Shown here: positions 16,112 through 25,984 of the stretch, one piece after another
Layout of the letters: every line of letters starts with the position of its first letter
Numbering within the stretch: position 1 is the first letter of the stretch
NCBI RefSeq assembly: GCF_030316855.1
Contig: NZ_JASZYR010000001.1
Span: 1,390,640 to 1,454,639, forward strand
Reading direction: 5' to 3'
Length of the DNA stretch: 64,000 nucleotides
Source: Variovorax sp. J22P240
GTDB lineage: Bacteria > Pseudomonadota > Gammaproteobacteria > Burkholderiales > Burkholderiaceae_C
Translations under genes and position numbers: made by a program
The notes under the pieces: model-generated
Database searches by the model: none
What the model was told of the DNA's origin: nothing
The model's input: the letters and a program-made list of their open reading frames with translations, nothing else

Positions 16112-17614
16112 ATGAGGAACACCCGGCTTCCCGCGCTTTGCCTTGTCGCCTCCCTGCTGCTTGCGGCCTGCGCGGTTCCGCGCCCGCCCGAGCAGGTGAC
16201 GGCGCCTCTGCCCGCGCAATGGAACACCCCCCTGCCCGCCTCCACCGCCGCGCTGCCGCACGGCGGGTCGCTGCCGACCCTGGCCGAATGGTGGCGCCAG
16301 CTGAACGACCCGCTGCTGGTCGAACTGATCTTCGCTGCGGAGGCCGCGAGCCCGACGGTGGCCAGCGCCGGTGCCCGCATCACCGAAGCGCGCGCCTCGC
16401 GCGTCGCGGCAGGTGCAGCGCTGATACCCAATCTCAACGGTACGGCGTCGGCCAGCCGCGGCAACTCCCCGAGTTCCGGCTTTTCCACGGGCGCGACGGG
16501 CGGCACGACCGACGGAATCCCCACCAGCCTGCCGATTCTCACGACCGGGCAGGCGGGCCTGCAGTCCAGCTGGGAGATCGACCTGTTCGGCGGCCTGCGC
16601 GCCAACCGGGATGCCAGCCAGGCCCGTTTCGAGGGTGCGGGCGCGCAATGGCACGAAGCCCGCGTGTCCGTCGCCGCCGAGACCGCCAACGCGTACCTGG
16701 CGGAACGCGCCTGCCGTCGCCAACTGGTGGTGTCGACCTCCGATGCCCGATCGCGAGCCGAGACCGCGCGGCTGACCGACCTCTCGGCACGGGCAGGCTT
16801 CACCGCACCGGCCGACGCCGCGCTGGCGCGCGCGAGCGCCGCTGAGGCAGCGGGGCGCCTGACACAGCAACGCGCGCTGTGCGCCGTGCAAAGACAGGCG
16901 CTGTCCGCGCTGACCGCGATCGAAGCACCCGTCCTCGACGCCAAGCTGGACGCTGCATCCATCGACGTCACCTTGCCCGCCGTGCAGGCCGTTCACAGCG
17001 TTCCCGCCGAAGCCCTGGCGCAGCGGCCCGACATCTTTGCAGCTCAGTTGGCCGTGGCGGCGGCCAGCGCTGATGCGGGCGCGGCGTTGGCGCAGCGCTT
17101 TCCGCGGCTGACTTTGCAGGGCTCCATCGCCACGCTCCAGGTCCGCGCCGGAGGATTCCGTGAAACGCTCGATACCTGGACCATCGGCCCCCTCGCGCTC
17201 ACTGTGCCGATCTTCGACGGAGGCACGCTCGCGGCCAATTCCGAGGCCGCGAAGGCGCGCTACGACGAATCCGTCGCCGTCTACAGGGCGCGGGTGCGGC
17301 AAGCCGTGCGCGAGGTCGAGGAAGCCCTGATCAACCTGCAAAGCACCGACGAGCGCGCCAGCGACGCCGAAACCGCGGTGACGAACTACCAGGTCTCGTT
17401 CGATGCCACCCAGCAGCGTTACGGCACCGGGCTCGCAAGCCTGTTCGATCTGGAGGACGCGCGGCGCACCTTGTTCGTCTCCGAGACCGCCCGCGTCTCC
17501 CTGCAGCGTGAACGCGCCGAAGCCTGGGTGTCGCTGTACCGCGCCATGGGCGGCGGCTGGTCGCGGCCCGAATCCGTCGCCACAACGACAACCCCTGTGA
17601 CTCCGTCGCCATGA
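16112..17614 (+). CDS. RND efflux outer-membrane factor, NodT/OprM family lipoprotein
   Basis: 500 residues. Lipoprotein signal with lipobox LLLAAC, so the mature protein is acylated on Cys near residue 20. WWRQLNDPLLVELI and SWEIDLFGGLRANRDASQARF are typical of the OprM/NodT family, and the second half repeats the fold (LTVPIFDGGTL...AYRARVRQAVREVEEAL). It forms the trimeric outer-membrane exit duct for the pump. The stop overlaps the next start (ATGA). Confidence 0.92.
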   Translation: MRNTRLPALCLVASLLLAACAVPRPPEQVTAPLPAQWNTPLPASTAALPHGGSLPTLAEWWRQLNDPLLVELIFAAEAASPTVASAGARITEARASRVAAGAALIPNLNGTASASRGNSPSSGFSTGATGGTTDGIPTSLPILTTGQAGLQSSWEIDLFGGLRANRDASQARFEGAGAQWHEARVSVAAETANAYLAERACRRQLVVSTSDARSRAETARLTDLSARAGFTAPADAALARASAAEAAGRLTQQRALCAVQRQALSALTAIEAPVLDAKLDAASIDVTLPAVQAVHSVPAEALAQRPDIFAAQLAVAAASADAGAALAQRFPRLTLQGSIATLQVRAGGFRETLDTWTIGPLALTVPIFDGGTLAANSEAAKARYDESVAVYRARVRQAVREVEEALINLQSTDERASDAETAVTNYQVSFDATQQRYGTGLASLFDLEDARRTLFVSETARVSLQRERAEAWVSLYRAMGGGWSRPESVATTTTPVTPSP

Positions 17615-18765
17615 AAAGAATGAAGCGTTCCACCCTCATCGTCATCGGACTGGCCGTCGTGCTGGTCCTTGCAGCCGCCGCCTTCTGGCTCACGCGCGGC
17701 AAGCAGCCCGAGAGCGCTGCCAAGCCGAAGGAAGCCGCGACGGCTCGGCCGACATTGACCGTCACCGTCGCCAAGCCGGAGACCAGCGAACTCAGCGTGA
17801 CGCTCGCGGCCAACGGCAACGTCGCAGCCTGGCAGGAGGCCAGCATCGGCTCCGAATCCAGCGGACTGAAGCTTGCCGAAGTGCGCGTGAACGTCGGCGA
17901 CGTGGTCAAGAAGGGACAGGTGCTCGCGACCTTTTCGGGCGAAACCATTCAGGCCGATGTGGCCCAGGCGCGCGCCTCGCTGGCCGAAGCACGCGCGACA
18001 GCCGCCGACGCCACGGGCACCGCTGCGCGCGCTCGCACGCTGCAGGCCACCGGCGCGATGAGCCAGCAGCAGATCAATCAATATCAGACCGCCGAACAGA
18101 CGGCCAAGGCAAGGGTCGAGGCGGCCGAGGCCGTGCTGGCGGCACAGCAGGTGCGGGGCCGCAACACGCAGGTGTTGGCGCCCGATGACGGCGTGATTTC
18201 CTCGCGCACCGCGACGGTGGGCAGCGTCGTCAACGCCGGCACCGAATTGTTCCGGCTGATCCGCCAGGGCCGGCTCGAGTGGCGTGCGGAAATCACGTCG
18301 TCCGAACTTGGCCGCATCGCCGTCGGCACGCCGGCCGTGGTCATCAGCGCCAGCGGCGCACAGGTCAGCGGCAAGGTGCGCAGCGTGGCGCCGACGGTGG
18401 ACCCGCAGACGCGCGCCGCCCTGGTCTACGTCGACATCCCGAACGTGCTCCAGAACACGGGCATCAAGGCCGGCATGTTCGCGCGCGGCGACTTTCAGCT
18501 GGGCCGCACCAGCGCGACCACCGTGCCGCAGGCGTCGATCGTTCCGCGGGACGGCTTTAACCACCTGCTGCTTCTGCAACCGGACAACCGCGTCTCGCAG
18601 CTCAAGGTGGAAACCGGCCGGCGCGTGGGCGACCGGGTCGAGATCACGACGCCGCTGCCGGCGGATACGCGCGTGGTCGTGCAAGGCGCCGGCTTCCTCA
18701 ACGATGGCGACCTCGTCCGCGTGGTGGAAGCCGCCGCGAAGCCGGCCATCGAAGCCGCGAAGTAA
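17611..18765 (+). CDS. RND efflux periplasmic adaptor (membrane fusion protein)
   Basis: 384 residues. One N-terminal hydrophobic anchor (residues 8-25), then a lipoyl half-motif (SESSGLKLAEVRVNVGDVVK), a short helical hairpin, the second lipoyl half (RNTQVLAPDDGVISSRTATVG) and beta-barrel and membrane-proximal domains. It bridges the inner-membrane pump and the outer-membrane duct. Starts within the previous stop and ends 11 nt before the pump gene. Confidence 0.92.
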   Translation: MKRMKRSTLIVIGLAVVLVLAAAAFWLTRGKQPESAAKPKEAATARPTLTVTVAKPETSELSVTLAANGNVAAWQEASIGSESSGLKLAEVRVNVGDVVKKGQVLATFSGETIQADVAQARASLAEARATAADATGTAARARTLQATGAMSQQQINQYQTAEQTAKARVEAAEAVLAAQQVRGRNTQVLAPDDGVISSRTATVGSVVNAGTELFRLIRQGRLEWRAEITSSELGRIAVGTPAVVISASGAQVSGKVRSVAPTVDPQTRAALVYVDIPNVLQNTGIKAGMFARGDFQLGRTSATTVPQASIVPRDGFNHLLLLQPDNRVSQLKVETGRRVGDRVEITTPLPADTRVVVQGAGFLNDGDLVRVVEAAAKPAIEAAK

Positions 18766-18776
18766 GGAGCACCGCC

Positions 18777-21700
18777 ATGAATGTGTCGGCCTGGTCCATC
18801 CGCAACCCGATTCCGGCGGTGATGCTGTTCGTGCTGCTCACCTTCGGGGGGCTGTTGTCCTTCAACGCGATGAAGGTGCAGAACTTTCCCGACATCGACC
18901 TGCCGACCGTCACCGTGTCGGCGGCGCTGCCGGGGGCGGCGCCCTCGCAGCTCGAAACCGACGTCGCACGCAAGCTGGAGAACTCGATCGCGACCATCCA
19001 GGGCCTGAAGCACATCACGACCAAGGTGCAGGACGGCGCCGCCACGCTGATCGTCGAATTCCGCCTCGAAAAGCCGGTGCAGGAAGCGGTCGACGATGTG
19101 CGCTCCGCCGTGCAGCGCGTGCGTGCCGACCTGCCGGCCGACGTGCGCGACCCGGTGGTCACCAAGCTCGACTTCGCGGCGCAGCCGGTGCTGGCTTTCA
19201 CGATCTCGTCCACGCGCATGGATGGCGAGGCGCTCTCATGGTTCGTGGACAACGACATCTCGAAGAAGCTCCTCGCGATCAGTGGCGTCGGCGCAGTCAA
19301 CCGCGTCGGCGGTGTCACCCGGCAAGTGCACGTCGATCTCGATCCCGAAAAACTGCAGGCGCTCGGCGCCACCGCCGCCGACATCTCGCGGCAATTGCGC
19401 CAGGTGCAGACGGAGAGCGCCGGTGGCCGCACCGACCTGGGCGGCAGCGAGCAGCCGGTGCGCACGCTCGCCACGGTGAAGTCGGCCGACGAGCTCGCCG
19501 ACATGCAGATCTACCTCTCGGATGGCCGCCGCATCCGGCTCGACCAGGTGGCCCGCATCAGCGACACCATTGCCGAGCCACGAGCCGCCGCCTTGCTCGA
19601 CGGCAAGCCGGTGGTCGGTTTCGAAGTCGCCCGCAGTCGCGGCGCGAGCGAGGTCGAAGTCGGTGCCGCGGTGCAGAAGGCGCTGGCCGAGCTGCGCGCG
19701 CAACGGCCCGACATCCAGCTCACCGAGGCCTTCAACTTCGTCGACCCGGTGCAGGAGGAATACGAAGGCTCGCTGCACCTGCTCTACGAAGGCGCCATCC
19801 TCGCGGTGATCGTGGTGTGGCTTTTCCTGCGCGACTGGCGCGCGACTTTCATCTCGGCGGTGGCGCTGCCCATGTCGGTCATCCCTGCCTTCGTCGGCAT
19901 GTACCTGTTGGGATTCTCGATCAACGTGGTCTCGCTGCTCGCGCTGTCGCTGGTGGTCGGGATCCTGGTCGACGACGCGATCGTGGAGGTGGAGAACATC
20001 GTGCGGCACCTGCGCATGGGCAAGACGCCCTATCAGGCCGCGATGGAAGCGGCCGACGAAATCGGGCTGGCGGTGATCGCCACCACCTTCACCTTGATCG
20101 CCGTGTTCCTGCCGACCGCCTTCATGAGCGGCGTGGCGGGCAAGTTCTTCAAGCAGTTCGGCTGGACGGCCTCGCTCGCGGTGTTCGCCTCGCTGGTCGT
20201 GGCGCGGATGCTCACGCCGATGATGGCAGCCTACATCCTGAAGCCCATCGTCGGCGCCGAAAAGGAGCCGCGCTGGCTCAGGATCTACATGCGCATGGCC
20301 GAGTGGTGCCTGAAGCACCGCTTCACGACGATGGTGCTGGCCACCCTCTTCTTCTTCGGCTCGGTGGCGATGATTCCGCTCCTCAAGACCGGGTTCATCC
20401 CGCCGGACGACAACTCGCAGACGCAGGTGTATCTCTCATTGGCACCCGGCGCGACGCTGGCCCAGACCATGGCGGCGGCGGAAGAAACGCGTCGCCGCGT
20501 GATGGCGATCAAACATGTGCGCAGCGTCTACACCACCGTGGGCGGCGGCAGCGCGGGCGGCGACCCGTTCGCGAACTTCGGTACGCCGGAGACGCGCAAG
20601 GCCACGCTCACGATCCAGCTCGACCCGCGCGGCGACCGGCCGCGCAAGCAGGTGATCGAGAACGAAATCCGCGCCGCGCTCGAATCGCTGCCCGGCGTAC
20701 GCAGCACGGTGGGCCTGGGCGGCTCCGGCGAAAAGTACATCCTGGCGCTGAGCGGCGACGATCCCGCCGCGCTCACGACTGCCGCCCGCGCGGTGGAACG
20801 CGATCTGCGCACGATCCCGGGCCTCGGCAACATCACCTCCACAGCAAGCCTGATCCGCCCAGAAATCGCGGTGCGGCCCGATTTCGCGCGCGCGGCCGAC
20901 CTCGGCGTGACGAGTTCGGCCATCGCCGACACGCTGCGCGTCGCGACGCTCGGCGACTACGACCAGAACCTGCCCAAGCTCAACCTCGCTCAACGCCAGG
21001 TGCCGATCGTCGTCAAGCTGCAGGATTCGGCGCGCCAGAACCTGGCCCTGCTCGAACGCCTCTCCGTGCCAGGCGCGCGCGGCCCGGTGATGCTGGGCCA
21101 GGTGGCCGCTCTCACTGTCGAGGGCGGCCCGGCCGTGATCGACCGCTACGACCGCTCGCGCAACGTCAACTTCGAGATCGAGCTGTCCGGCGTGGGCCTG
21201 GGCGACGCCAAGGACGCCACGATGAAGCTGCCCTCGATCCGCAGCTTGCCGCCCGGCGTGCGCGTGGCCGAGGTGGGCGACGCCGAAGTCATGACCGAGC
21301 TGTTCGCGAGCTTCGGCCTGGCGATGCTCACCGGCGTGCTCTGCATCTACATCGTGCTGGTGCTGCTATTCAAGGACTTCCTGCATCCGATCACGATCCT
21401 GTGCGCGCTGCCGCTCGCACTTGGCGGCGCCTTCGTCGGCCTGCTGATCGGCCAGAAGGCGCTGTCGATGCCTTCGCTGATCGGGCTGATCATGCTGATG
21501 GGCATCGCGACGAAGAACTCGATCCTGCTGGTGGAATACGCCATCGTGGCGCGGCGCGAACACGGCATGAGCCGCTGGGATGCGTTGCGCGATGCCTGCC
21601 ACAAGCGGGCGCGGCCGATCATCATGACCACGCTCGCGATGGGCGCGGGCATGGCGCCCATCGCACTCGGCCTCAGCACGGCCGATTCCAGCTTCCGTTC

Positions 21701-21905
21701 GCCGATGGCGATGGCGGTCATCGGCGGGCTCATCACCTCGACGGTCCTGAGCCTGCTGGTGGTGCCGGCCGTGTTCACCTATGTCGACGACGTCGAGCAG
21801 TGGATCCGCCGCACGTCTCGCCGCATTCGCGGGAAGGTGGGCCACCATGAATCGGGGCCGACCCCGTCCCCCCACGCCGAGGAACAGCCCGCGCCCACGC
21901 CATGA
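18777..21905 (+). CDS. RND family multidrug-type efflux pump (HAE1 type)
   Basis: 1042 residues, the usual length. The start FSIRNPIPAVMLFVLL-like segment is seen as WSIRNPIPAVMLFVLL. Proton-relay aspartates D399 and D400 lie in SLVVGILVDDAIVEVEN (TM4). Two large periplasmic loops and twelve membrane segments are evident; the second half repeats with LMGIATKNSILLVEYAI. It exports amphipathic compounds using the proton gradient. No local TetR or MarR gene is seen, so control is not visible here. Confidence 0.94.
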   Translation: MNVSAWSIRNPIPAVMLFVLLTFGGLLSFNAMKVQNFPDIDLPTVTVSAALPGAAPSQLETDVARKLENSIATIQGLKHITTKVQDGAATLIVEFRLEKPVQEAVDDVRSAVQRVRADLPADVRDPVVTKLDFAAQPVLAFTISSTRMDGEALSWFVDNDISKKLLAISGVGAVNRVGGVTRQVHVDLDPEKLQALGATAADISRQLRQVQTESAGGRTDLGGSEQPVRTLATVKSADELADMQIYLSDGRRIRLDQVARISDTIAEPRAAALLDGKPVVGFEVARSRGASEVEVGAAVQKALAELRAQRPDIQLTEAFNFVDPVQEEYEGSLHLLYEGAILAVIVVWLFLRDWRATFISAVALPMSVIPAFVGMYLLGFSINVVSLLALSLVVGILVDDAIVEVENIVRHLRMGKTPYQAAMEAADEIGLAVIATTFTLIAVFLPTAFMSGVAGKFFKQFGWTASLAVFASLVVARMLTPMMAAYILKPIVGAEKEPRWLRIYMRMAEWCLKHRFTTMVLATLFFFGSVAMIPLLKTGFIPPDDNSQTQVYLSLAPGATLAQTMAAAEETRRRVMAIKHVRSVYTTVGGGSAGGDPFANFGTPETRKATLTIQLDPRGDRPRKQVIENEIRAALESLPGVRSTVGLGGSGEKYILALSGDDPAALTTAARAVERDLRTIPGLGNITSTASLIRPEIAVRPDFARAADLGVTSSAIADTLRVATLGDYDQNLPKLNLAQRQVPIVVKLQDSARQNLALLERLSVPGARGPVMLGQVAALTVEGGPAVIDRYDRSRNVNFEIELSGVGLGDAKDATMKLPSIRSLPPGVRVAEVGDAEVMTELFASFGLAMLTGVLCIYIVLVLLFKDFLHPITILCALPLALGGAFVGLLIGQKALSMPSLIGLIMLMGIATKNSILLVEYAIVARREHGMSRWDALRDACHKRARPIIMTTLAMGAGMAPIALGLSTADSSFRSPMAMAVIGGLITSTVLSLLVVPAVFTYVDDVEQWIRRTSRRIRGKVGHHESGPTPSPHAEEQPAPTP

Positions 21906-21969
21906 GGTGGTTACGTCGCAAATTGTTGCAAGTTAGACTAGTCGCATCGTCGTACGACGGAGGCACACC

Positions 21970-22401
21970 ATGATCCGAATCCACGCGCGTGTCGCGATTT
22001 CCGGCGCCCTTCTGGCCACGGCACTGGCGGCAGGCGCCCAGACCGCGGCGGACCTCGCGAAGGCCCAGCAACGCCACGACCAGCAGATCGCGAAGTGCAA
22101 CGATGGCTCCCTGGCCGCGCCGGCCCGCGAGGCTTGCGTGCGCAACGCAGGCGCTGCGCTGGACCGCGCCCGGGGCGGGCCTCCCCGCAACGTCACGAAG
22201 CGATCCACGGATCGCCGGTCCACCGTCGTCACGCCGCAAGGCGCACCGGCACCTTCGGGGACCGAAACGAACAGGTCGGGTGACCGCCGCTCCACGGTCG
22301 TCACGCCGCAAGGCACGCCGGCACCCGCGGGCAGCGAAACGATCAGATCGAACGATCGCCGCTCCACGGTGGTGCAACCGGCCAACCAGCCCCAGCGCTA
22401 G
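21970..22401 (+). CDS. Small exported protein with triplicated DRRSTVV repeat
   Basis: 143 residues, no family recognised. Signal peptide about 1-23 (ALLATALAAGAQ). Residues 24-70 are charged and helical (KAQQRHDQQIAKC...EACVRNAG) with two cysteines. The last 65 residues are three tandem copies of an about 23-residue unit with the core (S-x-DRRSTVV-x-P), copies 1 and 2 continuing QG-x-PAP-x-G-x-ET. The DNA of the units is also nearly identical, so the duplication is recent. Probably periplasmic; function unknown. Confidence 0.7.
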   Translation: MIRIHARVAISGALLATALAAGAQTAADLAKAQQRHDQQIAKCNDGSLAAPAREACVRNAGAALDRARGGPPRNVTKRSTDRRSTVVTPQGAPAPSGTETNRSGDRRSTVVTPQGTPAPAGSETIRSNDRRSTVVQPANQPQR

Positions 22402-22420
22402 CACGCGCGCCGACCGGGGC

Positions 22421-23125
22421 TCAGGCGAAGCCCCGCTCCTCCGCCACCAGCGAAGCCAGCCGCTGCACGTCGGCAACGACGAGTGCCTTGCCGTCCTTGG
22501 CGAGCACGCCGTCGCGCCGCAATGCGTTGAGCTCGCGCGTCACCTGCTCGCGATTGGTGCTGATCTGGCTCGCCAATTCTGCGTGGGTCGGGGCGGGATC
22601 GAGCCGTGCCTGGTTGTCAACGATGCCTGCCGCACGTGCGAGACGAAGCAACTCGGCATGAACACGGTTCTGCACCCCCAGCGTGCTCAGGTCGATGACG
22701 CGATCCGACAACTGCCGCACCAGAGCGGCGAGGTTGCGCATCACGCGCTCCGCGACGGTCGGCTCGTCACGCAGCAACTCAAGGAAGCCCGAGCGATCGA
22801 GGCTGGCAACGACACTGGGCTTGAGCGTCACGACGTCGGCGGATCGCGGCTTGCCGTCGATGGCGGCAATATCGCCGAAATATTCGCCCTCCTGAAGGTC
22901 GCGGAAAGTGACCTGGCGGCCTGCCGCCGAGTACGTCGTCACGCGCAACTGACCTGACACCAGGAAGAAGACATCGCTCTTGTCTTCCGACCGCAGCAGC
23001 AGCGGCGTGCCGGCCGCGACGCTCTGCCATTGGCAGCGCTGGGCGAGCCCATCCAGCCGTTGCGGCGGCAAGCCCTCGAGCAACGCGATGTGCTGCAGGG
23101 CAAGACTGGAACGCTGGAGCGCCAT
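22421..23125 (-). CDS. Crp/Fnr family transcriptional regulator
   Basis: 234 residues from ATG 23125 (MALQRSSLALQHIALLEGLP); longer in-frame extension looks non-coding. The cyclic-nucleotide-binding fold is residues about 15-130 (LREGEYFGDIAAIDGKPRSADVV region), followed by a dimer helix and a winged HTH (THAELASQISTNREQVTRELN). It lacks the cysteine cluster of FNR, so it is not an iron-sulphur sensor; the effector is unknown. Divergent from the DUF4148 gene, 145 nt apart. Confidence 0.88.
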   Translation of the reverse strand: MALQRSSLALQHIALLEGLPPQRLDGLAQRCQWQSVAAGTPLLLRSEDKSDVFFLVSGQLRVTTYSAAGRQVTFRDLQEGEYFGDIAAIDGKPRSADVVTLKPSVVASLDRSGFLELLRDEPTVAERVMRNLAALVRQLSDRVIDLSTLGVQNRVHAELLRLARAAGIVDNQARLDPAPTHAELASQISTNREQVTRELNALRRDGVLAKDGKALVVADVQRLASLVAEERGFA

Positions 23126-23270
23126 CGTGTCGAACTCGCATCCAAGACAGCCCGGTTGAAAAAACCTGTGCGCAAACGCACAGCGCGATTGGCCGCGTGC
23201 CGCCACAGTTGCATCCCGTGGTGACTGCAATTCCGGCGGCCACACCTCAAAGCCTCAAGGAGATTTCATC

Positions 23271-23720
23271 ATGAATGCAAAGCTAATTCTCGGTGTCTCC
23301 GCCCTTGCGCTGGCCGGGGCCGTATCCGCTCAGACCGTGCCTGCCGAGCAATGGGTCGGCGCCCCCATTCGGATGACCAGCCAACTCAGCCGCGCTCAAG
23401 TGTCGGCTGATCTCGCCGCGAATCGCTCGGAGATGAACACCGTCGCTGCGGAATACCGCGTCGGCCCGCCCGACTCGACCATCGGCGCGCTGAGCCGCGC
23501 TGAAGTCGCCGCCGACCTGAGCCTGTGGAACAAGTCCGGCATGTCGCAGGTAGCCGGCCGCGACAGCTTCGATCCGAACAGCGCGGCCTACGCACGCCAG
23601 ATGTCCGCCTACATGAGCATGCGCAACGGCCCCGAATTCGTGGCGGAGATCCAGCGCATCAAGGGCTTCGGCGCCAAGTCGACGACCGCCAAGTATCAAT
23701 CGGACGCCACCGGCAACTAA
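23271..23720 (+). CDS. DUF4148 domain exported protein
   Basis: 149 residues. Signal peptide 1-20. The DUF4148 motif appears twice as LSRAQVSADLA and LSRAEVAADLS. AAGGAGA precedes the ATG by a good distance. Family members are abundant small periplasmic proteins of Burkholderiales with unknown role. Control by the divergent Crp/Fnr protein is possible. Confidence 0.82.
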   Translation: MNAKLILGVSALALAGAVSAQTVPAEQWVGAPIRMTSQLSRAQVSADLAANRSEMNTVAAEYRVGPPDSTIGALSRAEVAADLSLWNKSGMSQVAGRDSFDPNSAAYARQMSAYMSMRNGPEFVAEIQRIKGFGAKSTTAKYQSDATGN

Positions 23721-23748
23721 GACCCGCAGGCGTTTCCGGCGTCCATTC

Positions 23749-23842
23749 GCGAAACACCGCGGATCCGGCTCCGCCGGTCCGCTGGTGTTGCCCCCGGCAG
23801 GGGGTAGGCGAAGCGACACGAAGTGCGCGCAGCCTGGGGGCG
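23749..23842 (+). repeat. Dispersed intergenic repeat, copy 3
   Basis: Shares the GGCTCCGCCGGTCCG hairpin, the GTTGCCCCC run and AAGCGACACGAAGTGCGCGC with copies 1 and 2. It fills the gap between the convergent DUF4148 and tctA genes. Confidence 0.75.
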
Positions 23843-23844
23843 AG

Positions 23845-25338
23845 CTATTTGTTCGACATTCTCTTGGCGACGCGCGGCAGGATCATCACGGCCAGGATGA
23901 CGACGACCAGCACGATCGACATCGGACGCTGGAAGAACACCGCCGCACTGCCCTCTCCGATCGACATTGCATTGCGAAGCTGCGCCTCGGCAAGCGGTCC
24001 GAGGATCATCCCGACCACGACCGGCGCGGTCGGAAAGTCGAAGCGCCGCATGACCACGCCCAGCACGCCGATCGCGTAGAGCAGCACCAGGTCGAATGCG
24101 CTTTGCCGCATGCCATAGGCGCCGACCGTCGCGAAGATCAGGATGCCCGCATAGAGCTGCGGCTTGGGGATCTTGAGCAGCTTGACCCACAGCCCGACCA
24201 TCGGCAGGTTCAGCACCAGCAGCATCACGTTGCCGATGTAGAGCGACGCGATCAGCGCCCACACCAGCGCGGCGGACGTCGTGAAGAGCTGCGGCCCCGG
24301 CTGGATGCCGTAGTTCTGGAACGCACCGAGCAGGATCGCGGTCGTGTTCGACGTCGGAATGCCCAGCGTGAGCAGCGGAATCAGCGCCGCGGTCACGGTC
24401 GCGTTGTTGGCCGCCTCGGGGCCTGCCACGCCTTCGATCGCGCCCTTGGTGCCGAACTCGGCCCTGGCGTCCGCGTCCTTCGCCAGCTTCTTTTCGGTCG
24501 CGTAGCTCAGGAAGGTCGGGATCTCCGTTCCGCCGGCGGGGATGCAGCCGAAAGGCGTGCCGATGGCGGTGCCGCGCAGCCATGCCGGGATGGAGCGCTT
24601 CCAGTCGCGGGCGCTCATGTGAACGCGGCTCAGCTTGTTCTGCCCCTCGACGACCTTGCCTTCGTAGAGCACTGCATAGAGCACTTCAGCCACGGCGAAC
24701 AGGCCGACCGCGACCAGCACGATCTCGATGCCGTCGAGCAGCTCGGGAATGCCGCCGGTGTAGCGGCCCTGGCCGGAGATCTGGTCGAGCCCGATGCATC
24801 CTGCCGCAAGTCCGATGAACAGCGCCGTCATGCCGCGCAAAGTGCTCTTGCCGAGCACGGCGCTCACGGTCGTGAAGGCCAACAGCATCAGCAGGAAATA
24901 CTCGGGCGGCCCGAGCTTGACCGCGAACTCGGCCACGAAGGGCGCGAACAGCGTGACGATCACGGTGGCGATGGTGCCGGCCACGAAGGAGCCGATCGCG
25001 GCCGTGGCGAGCGCCGCGCCTGCCCGGCCGCTCTTGGCCATCTTGTTGCCCTCCATCGCCGTCACCATGCTGGCCGTTTCCCCGGGCGTGTTCAGCAGGA
25101 TGGAGGTGGTCGAGCCGCCGTACATGGCGCCGTAGTAGATGCCCGAGAAGAAGATCATCGAGGCCGTGACGTCGACTTTGCCGGTGATCGGCAACAGCAT
25201 GGCGACCGCGACAGCCGGGCCGATGCCCGGCAGCACGCCGACCGCTGTGCCCAGGGCACAGCCCACCAGGCACCACAGAAGATTGACCGGCGTGATCGCG
25301 AGCGCGAAGCCGTGCATCAGTGCATTGAAAATGTCCAT
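23845..25338 (-). CDS. tctA: Tripartite tricarboxylate transporter, large membrane subunit TctA
   Basis: 497 residues with about twelve membrane segments. Landmarks are [22 protein letters not shown] near the N-terminus, [20 protein letters not shown] and the repeated [18 protein letters not shown]. It is the transport subunit of a binding-protein-dependent secondary importer for citrate-like or other carboxylates. It is 1 nt after tctB. Confidence 0.95.
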   Translation of the reverse strand: MDIFNALMHGFALAITPVNLLWCLVGCALGTAVGVLPGIGPAVAVAMLLPITGKVDVTASMIFFSGIYYGAMYGGSTTSILLNTPGETASMVTAMEGNKMAKSGRAGAALATAAIGSFVAGTIATVIVTLFAPFVAEFAVKLGPPEYFLLMLLAFTTVSAVLGKSTLRGMTALFIGLAAGCIGLDQISGQGRYTGGIPELLDGIEIVLVAVGLFAVAEVLYAVLYEGKVVEGQNKLSRVHMSARDWKRSIPAWLRGTAIGTPFGCIPAGGTEIPTFLSYATEKKLAKDADARAEFGTKGAIEGVAGPEAANNATVTAALIPLLTLGIPTSNTTAILLGAFQNYGIQPGPQLFTTSAALVWALIASLYIGNVMLLVLNLPMVGLWVKLLKIPKPQLYAGILIFATVGAYGMRQSAFDLVLLYAIGVLGVVMRRFDFPTAPVVVGMILGPLAEAQLRNAMSIGEGSAAVFFQRPMSIVLVVVILAVMILPRVAKRMSNK

Positions 25339-25339
25339 G

Positions 25340-25873
25340 TCAGAGCCACCCCGTGCCGGTCAGGCCTGGCAGGTTGATGGCCAGGAATTGCGTGAACATC
25401 CAGAAAACCGGCGCCGAGATGAGAAGGCCGGTCACGATGTCGATCAGCCAGGTGCGCGGAGAATTGACGCCCGCCTGTCCGCTGGCCCGGCGCAAGCCCT
25501 GTACCGCGAGCAGGTAGCACAGGGTGCAGCTGAAGATGAATCCGATGGTGGTGATGAGCGCGGCGTTAAGCAGCAGCCCGGCCGACACCCACACGAAGCC
25601 GGCCCAGTAGGAATGGACCGCGCCGGAAGGCTCGTCCATCTCGCGAAAACCGCCCGTGCGCGATTCCCAGATGATCCAGGCGCCGCACACCGTCAGCGCG
25701 ATGGCGACCAGCCAGGGAAGGAAATTGGGTCCGACGCCGCCGTAGCCGGCCTCGGACGAGATGCCGAGCGCGCCGAACGCGAGCGCCAGCCCGGTCAGCA
25801 GCACGCCGGCACCGACGAGCGTTTGCGGCCATACCGCCGGAGTCAGCGAGACCGAAGAGGGTGGAGTTGTCAT
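25340..25873 (-). CDS. tctB: Tripartite tricarboxylate transporter, small membrane subunit TctB
   Basis: 177 residues from ATG 25873. Four hydrophobic segments with the family feature GYGGVGPNFLPWLVAIALTVCGAW. TctB works with TctA in the inner membrane. Sits between tctC and tctA on the same strand. Confidence 0.9.
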   Translation of the reverse strand: MTTPPSSVSLTPAVWPQTLVGAGVLLTGLALAFGALGISSEAGYGGVGPNFLPWLVAIALTVCGAWIIWESRTGGFREMDEPSGAVHSYWAGFVWVSAGLLLNAALITTIGFIFSCTLCYLLAVQGLRRASGQAGVNSPRTWLIDIVTGLLISAPVFWMFTQFLAINLPGLTGTGWL

Positions 25874-25984
25874 TCTTTTGTCCCTGAGTCGAGATCGAAG
25901 GACCCCTTCCGACAGCACCGCCGGGCCAGCGTTGGCGGGCCCGGCGGCACGGCCGCTGTCAGGGGGAGAGCGAGGCGACCAGGG

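Noticed and set aside
18284..21850. 1188-residue frame overlapping the RND pump
   Set aside because: Arg/Ala-rich shadow; the pump frame has all RND motifs.
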